In this document: positions 1-9,065 of the stretch, piece after piece
How positions within the stretch are numbered: the stretch's first letter is position 1
Layout: each line of letters opens with the position of its first letter
Assembly (NCBI RefSeq): GCF_002950945.1
Contig: NZ_CP012673.1
Coordinates: forward strand, 2,294,001 to 2,358,000
Source: Sorangium cellulosum
Lineage (GTDB): Bacteria; Myxococcota_A; Polyangia; Polyangiales; Polyangiaceae
Direction of reading: 5' to 3'
DNA length: 64,000 nucleotides
Notes under the pieces: generated by a model
What the model was told of the DNA's origin: nothing
What the model saw: only the letters and a program-made list of their open reading frames with translations
The model's database searches: none
Translations under genes and position numbers: made by a program

Positions 1-971
1 GTTACTCGAGCCTCGGCGCGGTCACGACCGGGCAGGCGTCGATGGGGGCCTTCATCGGGCGTTACGCCAACCGCATCGCTGGAGGCACCATCACGGTGGA
101 CGGCGCCGAGTACACCGGCGGCTCGTTCAGCCTCGAGGGTGAGACCTTCACCCTCCCCGCCAACGACGGCGCGCGGCCCAACACCTCGCACGGCGGCCCG
201 CTCGGCTCGCGCTTCCGCGTCTTCGACGCGGTTCAGCTCTCGAGGTCCAGCGTGAAGATGTCGCTCACGTTCGCCGACAGCGAGGATGCAGCGCCGGGCT
301 TCACGGGCTTCCCTGGCACCGTCTCCCTCGAGGTCGTGTACACGCTGACAGAGCAGAACCAGCTGAGCGTCCGCTACCGCGCGACCGCCCTCGACAGGTC
401 GACCGTCGTCAACTTCACCAGCCACCCGTTCTTCAACCTGAGCAACTCCCCGGGCAGCCCGGTCGCGGATCACGTACTCACCATCCACGCCGAGCAGTTC
501 CTCGAGCTGAACGAGCTGCTCGTCCCCACGGGTGTCCTGCGCGACGTCGACGGCACGCCGATGGACTTCCGCTCGGGCAAGCCTGTCGGCGCCGACATCG
601 GCGATGTCAGCTACGACATGCTGGCGCGGATCGACCCAGCGAAGGGCGGTTACGACCACACGTTCGCGGTCCTGCAGCCCACGCCGGGCGCCCTGACGCG
701 GCATGCGACGGTCGTCGAGCCGGAGTCCGGGCGGGTGCTGGAGGTGTGGTCGACCGAGCCAGGGCTGCACCTCTTCACCGCCAACGGCCTGAACGGCGAG
801 GCGCCGCGCGACGTGGGCAAGGGCAACGTCGCGTATCCGAGCCGCTCTGCGCTCTGCTTGGAGCCGATGCACTTCCCCGACTCGCCGAACCAACCGAGCT
901 TTCCTTCGACGGAGCTCGCCGCCGGAGCGACGACCGAGGGCGAGATCGTCTTTGCGTTCTCCACGCGGTGA
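1..971 (+). CDS. galM: Aldose 1-epimerase (galactose mutarotase), 5' end missing
   Basis: The enzyme interconverts alpha and beta anomers of aldoses such as galactose or glucose. The reading frame is open from the left edge of the window (codons from base 3), so the true start lies outside; the first ATG at 42 is inside the conserved GRYANRI block. The three family landmarks are visible: NTSHGG (first catalytic His), SHPFFNL (second catalytic His) and CLEPMHFPDSPN (catalytic Glu), in the usual order. About 320 residues are present, close to a full-length protein, so only a short N-terminus is lost. A secretion signal cannot be judged. It runs convergently to the next gene, with a symmetrical hairpin between them. 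The GalM fold assignment is firm; the precise sugar is not. Confidence 0.92.
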   Translation, partial: YSSLGAVTTGQASMGAFIGRYANRIAGGTITVDGAEYTGGSFSLEGETFTLPANDGARPNTSHGGPLGSRFRVFDAVQLSRSSVKMSLTFADSEDAAPGFTGFPGTVSLEVVYTLTEQNQLSVRYRATALDRSTVVNFTSHPFFNLSNSPGSPVADHVLTIHAEQFLELNELLVPTGVLRDVDGTPMDFRSGKPVGADIGDVSYDMLARIDPAKGGYDHTFAVLQPTPGALTRHATVVEPESGRVLEVWSTEPGLHLFTANGLNGEAPRDVGKGNVAYPSRSALCLEPMHFPDSPNQPSFPSTELAAGATTEGEIVFAFSTR

Positions 972-1075
972 GCCCTCGTCGTCCACAGGCCTGGGCGACA
1001 ACCTGTGAAGATCAGCGCAAGGCGGACCTGGATGGACGAGCTTCGCGGCCCTTGGTCAGAGCCGATCGATGTGAA

Positions 1076-1096
1076 TCCGGACAAGAAATGTCCGGA
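1076..1096. terminator. Hairpin between convergent genes
   Basis: An 8-bp perfect inverted repeat (TCCGGACA / TGTCCGGA) with a 5-nt loop AGAAA lies between the ends of the epimerase (+) and the cysteine-rich lipoprotein (-). There is no T-run on either side, so bidirectional termination is an inference from position and symmetry. Confidence 0.5.
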
Positions 1097-1157
1097 TCGC
1101 ATCGACGCAGGTCATCTCGTCGGTTTGCCGCTCTCGCCGAGCACGGCGCGCGGGCGC

Positions 1158-2966
1158 TCAGGGAGCGGGGTTGAAGGCGACGGTGAGCGTGTAGGGGCCG
1201 CCGCTCATCGGCCTGTAGGTGTCGACGATGACGAACAAGGGCTCGCCGCCGGTGACATCGATCACGAGCGTCTCGTCATCGCCGCTGCCTCCGTCGTCGA
1301 CGCACTCGAGCTCGGCGTCGAGGTCCGCGCAGCCCTCGCGCAGGTAGAAGCCCAGGTCGATCTCGGCGGACAGCGTCAGCGTGAGCGTGCCGTCGCTCGG
1401 CGGCGTGAACGAGTGGACCGTCTCCGGCATGTCCCATCCGAGGCAGCTGCCCTCGAGCATCGACGTGCCGGTCGCCGTGTCGCCCGTGTTCTCGCCGAGG
1501 ACGAGCTCGGCCGCGTCCTCGCACAGCACGTCGAGCTCGTGGACGCACGTGGCGGAGCATCCATCGCCGCTCGTGGTGTTGCCGTCGTCGCACGCCTCGG
1601 TCGGGCCGACGGTCCCGTCGCCGCAGACGACCGGCGTGAAGCTGACGTTCAGCGTGTAGGGACCGGCCTCCCCCGGCTCATAGGAGTCGACGACGATCGG
1701 CACGGTCTGGCCGTCGCTCACGTAGATCTCGATCCGCTCTTCGTCGGGCAAAACATCGGAGGGGTAGTTCGCGTCGGAGCAGTCGATCTCGGAGCGCATG
1801 TCCGCGCACGAGCTGCGGGCGTAGACGCTATGATCGGTCGGCGACTCGAGCTCGACCACGAGCGTGCCCGACTGCCCCGCGGGCGGCGTGAACAGGTGGA
1901 TCTCTTCCGGTCCGTGCCCCGTGTTGCCGAGGTAGCAGGTCCCTTCCAGCCCGCTCGTGCTCCCCGACGTGTCGCCGTGGATCGTCGTCGAGACGATGGG
2001 GGCCGCGCTCGCGCAGGCGGCCTCGGCGATCGGGGTGCAGGTCGCGGCGCAGTCGGTGTCCGCGCAGTCGTAGAACCCGTCCTCGTCGTCGTCCTCGTCG
2101 TTCGTGCAGTCCGTCTCGCCGAGCGTGCAGACGCCGCTCAGGGCGTCGCATACGCCGAGCGAGGGGCACTGCGCGTTCGAGGTGCACTTCGGGACGCAGG
2201 CCCGGACGCCGCCGCCGATGTCCTCGCAGGCATAACCGTCGCGGCACTCCGACGACGTGCTGCAGAGCGAAAGGCACGCGCCCACGCCCTCGAAGAGATC
2301 AAGACAGACCCCGCCGTCGCACTCTCCGCCCGGCGCTGGCTCGGCCGCGGGATCACACAGGTCCGAGCAGAGCCCGGACGGGTATCCAAATTCCTCTTCG
2401 GAGAGGCAGATGTCCCCTGTGCACTCATCCTCCGTCGCGCAGGCCTCGTACAGCGCGCCCGCCGGCCCGCCGCCGCCGCCGCCAGTGCCGGTGGGCTCGG
2501 CGCCGCCGCCGCCGCCGGTGCCGGTGGGCTCGGCGCCGCCGCCACCGCCGGTGCCGGTGGGCTCGGCGCCGCCGGCGCCGCCAGTGCCGGTGGGCTCGGC
2601 GCCGCCGCCGCCGCCGGTGCCGGTGGGCTCGGCGCCGCCGCCACCGCCGGTGCCGGTGGGCTCGGCGCCGCCGCCACCGCCGGTGCCGGTGGGCTCGGCG
2701 CCGCCGCCACCGCCGGTGCCGGTGGGCTCGGCGCCGCCGCCACCGCCGGTGCCGGTGGGCTCGGCACCGCCGGCACCGCCAGTGCCGGTGGGCTCGGCGC
2801 CGCCGCCGGTGCCGGTGCCGGTGCTCGTGGCGTCGACGCCACCGCCTCCGCCATTGCCGCCGGCGCCGCCATTGCCGCCGGCGCCGCCCTGACCGTCATC
2901 GTCTCCGCATCCCGCGGCTGCCGACAGCGCCAGCACGAAAAGACCTGCAACGAGTCGTACGTTCAT
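1158..2966 (-). CDS. Secreted Cys-rich lipoprotein with 11-residue repeats and PPC-like domains
   Basis: 602 residues from the ATG at 2966, chosen because it gives a lipoprotein signal (MNVRLVAGLF... ending SAAAGC, Cys at about 19) and has GGAG...GGTGG just upstream; the frame stays open far upstream but that part is not protein-like. Residues about 45-167 are some eleven copies of an 11-residue unit (GGAEPTGTGGG) encoded by a 33-bp tandem repeat. Next comes a disulfide-rich region (about 170-300), a pre-peptidase C-terminal-like beta domain (about 300-430), a Myxococcus cysteine-rich repeat (CGDGT..EACDDGN..GDGCS, about 447-472) and a second PPC-like domain to the end. It is probably a surface-displayed protein; no catalytic motif is visible. 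Function unknown. Confidence 0.85.
   Translation of the reverse strand: MNVRLVAGLFVLALSAAAGCGDDDGQGGAGGNGGAGGNGGGGGVDATSTGTGTGGGAEPTGTGGAGGAEPTGTGGGGGAEPTGTGGGGGAEPTGTGGGGGAEPTGTGGGGGAEPTGTGGGGGAEPTGTGGAGGAEPTGTGGGGGAEPTGTGGGGGAEPTGTGGGGGGPAGALYEACATEDECTGDICLSEEEFGYPSGLCSDLCDPAAEPAPGGECDGGVCLDLFEGVGACLSLCSTSSECRDGYACEDIGGGVRACVPKCTSNAQCPSLGVCDALSGVCTLGETDCTNDEDDDEDGFYDCADTDCAATCTPIAEAACASAAPIVSTTIHGDTSGSTSGLEGTCYLGNTGHGPEEIHLFTPPAGQSGTLVVELESPTDHSVYARSSCADMRSEIDCSDANYPSDVLPDEERIEIYVSDGQTVPIVVDSYEPGEAGPYTLNVSFTPVVCGDGTVGPTEACDDGNTTSGDGCSATCVHELDVLCEDAAELVLGENTGDTATGTSMLEGSCLGWDMPETVHSFTPPSDGTLTLTLSAEIDLGFYLREGCADLDAELECVDDGGSGDDETLVIDVTGGEPLFVIVDTYRPMSGGPYTLTVAFNPAP
2464..2830. repeat. 33-bp coding tandem repeat
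   Basis: About eleven direct copies of a 33-bp G+C-rich unit inside the lipoprotein gene, encoding GGAEPTGTGGG. Units differ by A/G at the same position (GAGG versus GGGG). Such an array is prone to copy-number change. Confidence 0.85.
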
Positions 2967-3376
2967 CCACCTGCTCCAACGCAAGAGAGAATTGTCGTGA
3001 CGCGAAGTGGGTCTCACCCCACGGCGCCGCGTGATGCCATCTTCTGCGTAACCGCTCCGCCTGCCAACCCCCCTTTCATGGGGACCGCCAGCCTCCGACG
3101 CGCGGGTGTGCGCGGCCTTGGCAGATACCGCCGTCGGCGGCGTGGGCTGGCGTTTACTACTACCGTTCTTCATCAAACGTTGCGGGTTCGCGCTCCGACA
3201 GTACACGAAGGGGGTCCGCGTCTCAGGCACATCGCCACGGAGGGCTCCACAGCCAGCAGGATGACCTCCTATGGACATGATCTTCACGGGCGCTGCCCCC
3301 AGGTGCGTCTGATGGCGATGGCCGCCCACATTCTCCCGGCTGAACGTGTGAACCGCGACGTGGTTGGCTCTACCTG
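2967..3376. other. Intergenic region between divergent genes
   Basis: No convincing gene. It should hold the promoter of the cysteine-rich lipoprotein on the left; the promoter of the xyloside operon is at its right end. I see no RNA gene here. Confidence 0.5.
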
Positions 3377-3404
3377 TTGTGTCAGCGCTCACATTGCGTA
3401 TAAC
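3377..3404 (+). promoter_or_regulatory. Sigma70-like promoter with LacI-type operator in the spacer
   Basis: A -35-like TTGTGT (3377-3382) and -10-like TATAAC (3399-3404) are separated by 16 bp. The spacer contains most of TGTCAGCGCTCACA (3380-3393), a near-perfect palindrome centred on CG as expected for LacI/GalR-family operators. Nearly the same palindrome lies upstream of the GH59-like gene (15507) and of the alpha/beta-hydrolase lipoprotein gene (25769). A repressor bound here would block RNA polymerase, so sugar-induced derepression of the ABC/xylosidase operon is the natural reading (inference). Confidence 0.65.
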
Positions 3405-3469
3405 ATACCGACGCTCGAAGCGCGTCGACAAGGCGGGCCGATGTCCACTTCTCGCCCAGGAGGAAATTT

Positions 3470-4756
3470 ATGATCAGAAGAGTCAAGGGCGCAGCGCTGC
3501 TCGCCGTGCTCGCCGCAGGGTCCCTGACGCTGGCCGCGTGCGGTCGCAGCGACGATGGCGAGCGCGGCGGCAAGGAGCTGCGGGTCTGGCACTACGAGGC
3601 GCCCGAGAGCGCCATGGGCGTGGCCTGGAACGAGGCCATCAAGGAGTTCGAGGCCACCCATCCGGGCGTGAAGGTCAAGCTCGAGGAGAAGGGCTTCGAG
3701 CAGATCCAGAAGACCGCGCCCATGATCATGAACTCCAAGAGCGCCCCCGACGTCATGGAGTACAACAAGGGCAACGCGACCGCCGGGCTGCTGTCCAAGC
3801 AGGGCCTGCTCCAGGACCTCACCCCCGAGGTCAAAAAGCGCGGCTGGGACAAGCTGATCAGCCCGAGCGTGCAGGTCGTCGCCAGGTACGACGAAAAGGG
3901 CATCATGGGCGGCGACAAGTGGTACGGGGTTCCCAACTACGCCGAGTACACGCAGGTCTACTACAACAAGGACCTGTTCAAGAAACACGACGTCGAGGTC
4001 CCGACCACGTTCGAGGAGCTCACCAAGGCGATGGACGTGTTCGTCGCCAAGGGCGTCACGCCGCTGGCCAGCGCCGGCGCCGAGTACATGGCGCAGCAGT
4101 ACGTCTACCAGCTCGCGCTGGACAAGGCCGACCAGCCGTGGGTGAACGCGTTCCAGCGTTACACCGGCAAGACCGACTTCACCGACCCGGCATGGACGTA
4201 CGGGGCGACCACGTTCGCCGACTGGGTGACGAAGGGCTACATCGCCAAGAACTCGGTCAGCGCCAAGGCCGAGGATGCCGGGGTGGCGTTCATGAGCGGC
4301 AAGTTCCCGATGATGTTCTCCGGGAGCTGGTGGTTCGGGCGCGTGGCCAAGGAGGCCAAATTCGACTGGGATACCTTCGTGTGGCCCGGCGCCAAGATGA
4401 CCCTCGGATCGGGCGGCAACCTGTGGGTCGTCCCGACGGGATCGAAGAACAAGCAGCTCGCCTACGACTTCATCGACATCACGCTGCAGAAGAAGATCCA
4501 GAACATCCTCGGCAACGCGGGCGGCGTCCCGGTGGCGGCCGACAGCTCGGCCATCACCGAGCCCAGGGCCAAGAAGCTCGTCGACGGCTTCAACACCCTC
4601 GCCCAGTCGAACGGCCTTTCGTACTACCCGGACTGGCCGGCCCCGGGCTTCTACGACCAGTGGGTCTCGCAGACCCAGAAGCTCATGAACGGCGATCCGC
4701 CGCAGTCGGTGCTCAGCGGCCTCCAGAAGACCTACGACAGCGGCCTGCCCAAGTGA
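3470..4756 (+). CDS. Sugar ABC transporter substrate-binding lipoprotein (family 1)
   Basis: 428-residue extracellular solute-binding protein that would capture an oligosaccharide, probably a xyloside or xyloglucan fragment judging from the alpha-xylosidase in the same operon. It starts with a lipoprotein signal (MIRRVKGAALLAV... LAAC) and is preceded by a very strong ribosome site (AGGAGGAAATTT before ATG). The body has the mixed alpha/beta pattern of the maltose-binding-protein-like family with many Trp/Tyr residues suited to sugar stacking. Its stop codon overlaps the GTG start of the first permease (GTGA). The lipobox and overall style are actinobacterial, suggesting the operon was acquired. 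No ATPase gene is nearby, so the transporter must borrow a shared MsiK-like ATPase (inference). Confidence 0.9.
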   Translation: MIRRVKGAALLAVLAAGSLTLAACGRSDDGERGGKELRVWHYEAPESAMGVAWNEAIKEFEATHPGVKVKLEEKGFEQIQKTAPMIMNSKSAPDVMEYNKGNATAGLLSKQGLLQDLTPEVKKRGWDKLISPSVQVVARYDEKGIMGGDKWYGVPNYAEYTQVYYNKDLFKKHDVEVPTTFEELTKAMDVFVAKGVTPLASAGAEYMAQQYVYQLALDKADQPWVNAFQRYTGKTDFTDPAWTYGATTFADWVTKGYIAKNSVSAKAEDAGVAFMSGKFPMMFSGSWWFGRVAKEAKFDWDTFVWPGAKMTLGSGGNLWVVPTGSKNKQLAYDFIDITLQKKIQNILGNAGGVPVAADSSAITEPRAKKLVDGFNTLAQSNGLSYYPDWPAPGFYDQWVSQTQKLMNGDPPQSVLSGLQKTYDSGLPK

Positions 4757-5664
4757 CGCCACGCAGCTTGACAGGGCGTGACCGGCTCGCCTACCTGCCC
4801 TACCTGATCCCCGGGCTGCTGCTGTTCGCCGGGGTCATCGGGGCGCCGTTCCTGATGAACATCGGGACCAGCTTCACCGAGTGGGCCGGCGTCGGCACCC
4901 CGAAGTGGGTGGGGCTGGACAACTACCGGGAGCTGGCGACGGACGGTGAGTTCTGGGCGTCGTTCCGGAACAACGTCCTCGTCATCGTCGGGATGGCGAT
5001 CATCCCGACGATGATCGGGCTCGTGCTGGCCTCCGCCTTGACCGACCTGATCGACCGGCACTTCGGCCCGCGCACGGCCAGCGTCCTGCGCGCTTGCATC
5101 TACCTGCCGCAGGTCCTGCCGATCGTCATCGCGGGCATCGTCTGGAGCTGGCTGCTCGCCCCCGAGAACGGCGCGGTGAACGACCTGCTGGGCGCGATCG
5201 GGCTCGGCTCGCTCGCGCACGACTGGCTCGGTGATCCCGCCACCGCGCTGTGGAGCGTCATGGGGGTCATGGTCTGGATCCAGATCGGATTCCCCCTCGT
5301 GATCTTCATGTCCGGGCTGCAGCGCGTGGACCCCTCGCTGTACGAGGCGGCAGAGATCGACGGGGCCTCGTGGGCGCAGCGCTTCTGGCACGTCACGATC
5401 CCGCAGATCAGGCCCGAGATCTTCGTGGTGCTGCTGTGGACGACGATCGCCGCGCTCAAGGCGTTCCCGCACATCTTCGTGCTCACGAGGGGCGGCCCGG
5501 GAGGCGCGACCAACGTGCCGTCCTACTACTCCTACGTCAATTTCTTCGAGAAGACCGACGTCGGCTACGGCTCGGCGATCGCCACCGTGCTGACGCTGAT
5601 CATCCTCGCGCTCACCATCACCTTCCTGCGGCTGCAGGGCCGTGAGCTGGGGGAAGAGCAGTGA
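4753..5664 (+). CDS. Sugar ABC transporter permease (MalF/UgpA type)
   Basis: 303-residue inner-membrane permease with about six transmembrane segments, the first at YLIPGLLLFAGVIGAPF. The start is the GTG at 4753 that overlaps the preceding TGA, giving VTPRSLTGRDRL; the longer open frame upstream is only the shadow of the binding-protein gene. The cytoplasmic EAA loop that contacts the ATPase is clear near residue 197 (EAAEIDGASWAQRFWH...P). It pairs with the next gene as the heterodimeric channel. Tight GTGA overlaps on both sides mean translational coupling. Confidence 0.92.
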   Translation: MTPRSLTGRDRLAYLPYLIPGLLLFAGVIGAPFLMNIGTSFTEWAGVGTPKWVGLDNYRELATDGEFWASFRNNVLVIVGMAIIPTMIGLVLASALTDLIDRHFGPRTASVLRACIYLPQVLPIVIAGIVWSWLLAPENGAVNDLLGAIGLGSLAHDWLGDPATALWSVMGVMVWIQIGFPLVIFMSGLQRVDPSLYEAAEIDGASWAQRFWHVTIPQIRPEIFVVLLWTTIAALKAFPHIFVLTRGGPGGATNVPSYYSYVNFFEKTDVGYGSAIATVLTLIILALTITFLRLQGRELGEEQ

Positions 5665-6548
5665 CCGCGACGCTGGCCCAGAGCCCGGTGAGCGCACCTG
5701 CGCGGAGCCGGCCGCGGCGGCGCCGCCGGGGTCCGTCGGCCTACGCGGTGCTGGTGGCGCTGGCCGCGCTGGCCGGGATCATGCTGATCCCCTTCGCCGT
5801 GGTGGTCTTCAACGCGCTGAAGACGCCGGCGGAGTACACCGCCAACGGCCCGCTCGCCCCGCCGGAGGGACTCCACCTCGAGGGGATCAAGGACTTCTGG
5901 GAGCGCGTCGGCTTCGGCCATGTCCTGCTCAACAGCCTGCTCATCAGCGGCTCGGTGGCCGTGCTGGCGGTCCTTTTGTCGGTGCTGAACGCCTACGCGC
6001 TGGGCATCGGCAGGATCAAGGGCCGGACGTGGGTGCTGGTCCTGCTGCTGATGGCCAACACGCTGCCGCAGGAGTCGCTGGTCTACCCGCTGTACTACCT
6101 GGCCAACAAGCTCGGGCTCTACGACACCCGCATCAGCGTCATCATCGTGTTCACCGTCATCCAGAGCGCGTTCGGCACCTACCTCCTGTCGTCGGTCATG
6201 TCGGCGTTCCCCCGGCCGCTGCTGGACGCGGCGCAGATAGACGGCGCCAGCCGGTGGCAGATCCTGTGGCGGGTGGTCGTGCCGGTCGTGCGGCCCACGC
6301 TGGCGGTGATGCTCGTCTTCTTCTTCATCTGGACCTGGAACGAGTTCCTGATCCCCCTCATCTTCCTCATCTCCAACGACAACCAGACGGTCTCGGTCGC
6401 GCTCGGCGTGCTGCAGGGGCAGCGGCTGATGGACGCCACCATGTCCAGCGCCGCCGCGCTGCTCGGGCTGCTGCCGACCGTCGTCTTCTTCCTCTTCTTC
6501 CAGCGCACGCTGTCGCGCGGACTCACAGCAGGAGCGATCAAGGAATGA
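5661..6548 (+). CDS. Sugar ABC transporter permease (MalG/UgpE type)
   Basis: 295-residue second permease. It starts at GTG 5661 within the GTGA overlap with the first permease. An Arg-rich cytoplasmic N-terminus (RSRPRRRRRG) is followed by about six transmembrane helices and an EAA loop near residue 190 (DAAQIDGASRWQILW). The C-terminus RTLSRGLTAGAIKE is typical of MalG-type subunits. Its stop overlaps the ATG of the GH31 gene (ATGA), so import and cleavage of the substrate are translationally linked. Confidence 0.92.
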   Translation: MTATLAQSPVSAPARSRPRRRRRGPSAYAVLVALAALAGIMLIPFAVVVFNALKTPAEYTANGPLAPPEGLHLEGIKDFWERVGFGHVLLNSLLISGSVAVLAVLLSVLNAYALGIGRIKGRTWVLVLLLMANTLPQESLVYPLYYLANKLGLYDTRISVIIVFTVIQSAFGTYLLSSVMSAFPRPLLDAAQIDGASRWQILWRVVVPVVRPTLAVMLVFFFIWTWNEFLIPLIFLISNDNQTVSVALGVLQGQRLMDATMSSAAALLGLLPTVVFFLFFQRTLSRGLTAGAIKE

Positions 6549-8905
6549 AGTTCACTGACGGTTACTGGATGATGCGCAAGGGCGTGCACGCGGCCTACCC
6601 GGTGGAGGTCCTCGACATCGACAACGACGCCGGGCCGGCGTCGTTCGTCGTGCACGCGCCCGTCCAGCGGATCCGGCACCGCGGCGACCTGCTCAAGGGC
6701 CCGGTGGTGACCGTCTCCTGTACATCCCCGATGCCGGACGTCATCGGCGTCACCATCACACACTTCGCGGGCGAGCGGCCCCGCGGCCCGGCGTTCGCGC
6801 TGGCCACCGACCCGACCGGGGAGGTGACGGTGGACGAGGACGCGGCCACGCTGACCTCCGGCGCGCTGTCGGTGCGGGTCGCGCGCGGCGAGGGGTGGAG
6901 GCTGGACTTCCTGGCCGGGGGCCGCCGGCTCACCGGCAGCGCGCAGAAGGCGATGGCGATCATCGACACGGACGACGGCCGCCACTACGTGCGCGAGCAG
7001 CTCGACCTCGGCGTGGACCACTTCGTGTACGGCCTCGGCGAGCGGTTCGGGCCGCTGGTCAAGAACGGTCAGGCCGTGGACATCTGGAACGCCGACGGCG
7101 GCACGTCCAGCGAACAGGCCTACAAGAACGTGCCGTTCTTCCTCACCAACGCGGGCTACGGCGTGTTCGTCGACCATCCCGGGCGCGTGTCGTTCGAGGT
7201 GGCTTCCGAGGCGATGGCGCGGGCGCAGTTCAGCGTCGAGGGCCAGTCGATGCGCTACTTCCTCATCTACGGGCCGACGCCGAGGGAGATCCTGCGCAAG
7301 TACACCGCGCTCACCGGGCGGCCCGCGCGGGTGCCGGGCTGGTCGTACGGGCTGTGGCTGTCCACCTCGTTCACCACCGATTACGACGAGGCGACCGTCA
7401 CCTCGTTCATCGACGGGATGGCCGAGCGGGGCCTGCCGCTCAGCGTGTTCCATTTCGACTGCTTCTGGATGCGCGAGTTCCAGTGGTGCGATTTCGAGTG
7501 GGATCCGCGCGTGTTCCCCGACCCGCCCGGGATGCTGCGCCGGCTCAGGGGGCGCGGCCTGCGCATCTGCGTCTGGATCAACCCCTACATCGGCCAGCGC
7601 TCGCCGCTGTTCGAGGAGGGCAGGGCGCGCGGCTACCTGCTGCGGCGCCCGAACGGCGACGTGTGGCAGTGGGACCTGTGGCAGCCGGGCCTTTCCGTGG
7701 TCGACTTCACCAACCCCGAGGCCCGCGCGTGGTACGCCGAGAAGCTCGACGCGCTGCTCGACATGGGCGTCGACTGCTTCAAGACCGACTTCGGCGAGCG
7801 CATCCCCACCGACGTCGTCTACCACGACGGGTCCGACCCGGAGCGCGCGCACAACTACTACGCCCACCTCTACAACCAGACGGTGTTCGAGCTCTTGCGC
7901 AAGCGGCGCGGCGAGGGCGAGGCGGTCGTGTTTGCCCGTTCGGCCACGGCGGGCGGGCAGCAGTTCCCGGTGCACTGGGGCGGCGACTGCGAGTCGACGT
8001 TCGAGGGCATGGGGGAGAGCCTGCGGGGCGGCCTGTCGCTGGGCATGTCGGGCTTCGGCTTCTGGAGCCACGACATCGGCGGGTTCGAGGGCACCCCCGA
8101 CCCGGCGCTGTTCAAGCGATGGATCGCGTTCGGGCTGCTGTCGTCGCACAGCCGGCTGCACGGGAGCCGCTCCTACCGGGTGCCATGGCTGTTCGACGAG
8201 GAGTCGGTGGAGGTGCTGCGGCGCTTCAGCCGGCTGAAGATGCGGCTGATGCCCTACCTGGCCGGGGCCGCGCGGCAGGCGTACGGCGAGGGCTTGCCGA
8301 TGATGCGCGCGATGGTCGTCGAGTTCCCGGACGACCCGGCCTGCACGCACCTGGAGCGGCAGTACATGCTGGGCGACGACCTGCTCGTGGCGCCTGTCTT
8401 CTCCGCCGACGGGGAGCTCTCTTATTATGTGCCGCGCGGCGTGTGGACGCGTTATCTCACCGGGGAGCGCGTCGAGGGCGGCCGCTGGGTGCGCGAGCGC
8501 CACGGGTTCGACAGCGTGCCGCTGCTCGTCCGGCCGGGGGCGGTGATCCCCGAGGGCGCGGTGGAGGACCGTCCCGACTACGACCACGCGGAGGGGGTGA
8601 CGCTGCGCGTGTACGAGCCGGCGGACGGCGCCCGCGTCATCACCGTGATCCCGGGCGCGGACGGGGACGTGGGCGCGACGTTCACCACGTCCCGGGACGG
8701 CGCGGTGGTGCGGGTGGAGGCCGCGGGCGCCCCGGGTGCCTGGAACGTCCTCCTCGTCAACCGCCGCGTCGTGGCCGTCAAAGGTGGGGAGAGCGCGGAG
8801 CACCCGCGAGGAGCGCTGGTCAGGGCGGCCGGCGGCGAGCTGGTCATCACGCTGGAGGGGGAGGGCTTAGCCACGGCGTCCGTCCCCAAAGGAGACGACC
8901 GATGA
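6545..8905 (+). CDS. yicI: GH31 alpha-xylosidase (YicI type)
   Basis: 786-residue intracellular alpha-xylosidase that releases alpha-linked xylose from the non-reducing end of isoprimeverose or xyloglucan oligosaccharides. The start ATG overlaps the permease stop. The nucleophile lies in CFKTDFGERIP (Asp415) and the acid/base in HWGGDC (Asp481), matching E. coli YicI (416 and 482) in position and context. FDCFWMREFQWCDFEWDP is the xylosidase-type subsite motif that separates this group from alpha-glucosidases. There is no signal peptide, so the substrate must be imported, which fits the ABC genes upstream. Codon style and operon layout look actinobacterial (inference of transfer). The EC 3.2.1.177 activity is a confident family prediction. 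Confidence 0.93.
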   Translation: MKFTDGYWMMRKGVHAAYPVEVLDIDNDAGPASFVVHAPVQRIRHRGDLLKGPVVTVSCTSPMPDVIGVTITHFAGERPRGPAFALATDPTGEVTVDEDAATLTSGALSVRVARGEGWRLDFLAGGRRLTGSAQKAMAIIDTDDGRHYVREQLDLGVDHFVYGLGERFGPLVKNGQAVDIWNADGGTSSEQAYKNVPFFLTNAGYGVFVDHPGRVSFEVASEAMARAQFSVEGQSMRYFLIYGPTPREILRKYTALTGRPARVPGWSYGLWLSTSFTTDYDEATVTSFIDGMAERGLPLSVFHFDCFWMREFQWCDFEWDPRVFPDPPGMLRRLRGRGLRICVWINPYIGQRSPLFEEGRARGYLLRRPNGDVWQWDLWQPGLSVVDFTNPEARAWYAEKLDALLDMGVDCFKTDFGERIPTDVVYHDGSDPERAHNYYAHLYNQTVFELLRKRRGEGEAVVFARSATAGGQQFPVHWGGDCESTFEGMGESLRGGLSLGMSGFGFWSHDIGGFEGTPDPALFKRWIAFGLLSSHSRLHGSRSYRVPWLFDEESVEVLRRFSRLKMRLMPYLAGAARQAYGEGLPMMRAMVVEFPDDPACTHLERQYMLGDDLLVAPVFSADGELSYYVPRGVWTRYLTGERVEGGRWVRERHGFDSVPLLVRPGAVIPEGAVEDRPDYDHAEGVTLRVYEPADGARVITVIPGADGDVGATFTTSRDGAVVRVEAAGAPGAWNVLLVNRRVVAVKGGESAEHPRGALVRAAGGELVITLEGEGLATASVPKGDDR

Positions 8906-8997
8906 AGGCGAGTGATCGGCGAGTGATCGGCGATCGAGCGCGCCGCAAAATGCTGGTGTGCCTGCTATGGTCGACAAGGGAGCACGCCTCTCGATAG
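8902..8997 (+). pseudogene. 31-codon coupled reading frame, probable truncated operon gene
   Basis: An ATG at 8902 overlaps the alpha-xylosidase stop (ATGA) and has GGAGACGACC just upstream, the same coupling used between the other operon genes. It encodes only MKASDRRVIGDRARR plus 16 more residues. The expected fifth gene of the operon seems cut short, perhaps at the boundary of the transferred segment; a tandem GAGTGATCGGC duplication sits at its beginning. It may instead be meaningless. I do not recognise the product. Confidence 0.3.
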
Positions 8998-9065
8998 AGA
9001 GATATATATCACGCGGTGTACGATCCTGCTCGACGGCTTAGCGTGATGCGTTTTACTCTGGGCTC

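Noticed and set aside
2464..2830. CRISPR-like regular repeats
   Set aside because: Units are contiguous 33-mers without spacers and encode an in-frame 11-residue repeat.
1005..3473. Long plus-strand open frame opposite the Cys-rich lipoprotein
   Set aside because: It is the antisense shadow of a G+C-rich gene; its sequence is Arg/Ala/Gly low complexity, while the minus frame has a signal peptide, Cys repeats and PPC-like domains.
6179..8803. Long minus-strand frame opposite the xylosidase
   Set aside because: Low-complexity shadow; the plus frame has catalytic Asp415 and Asp481 motifs.
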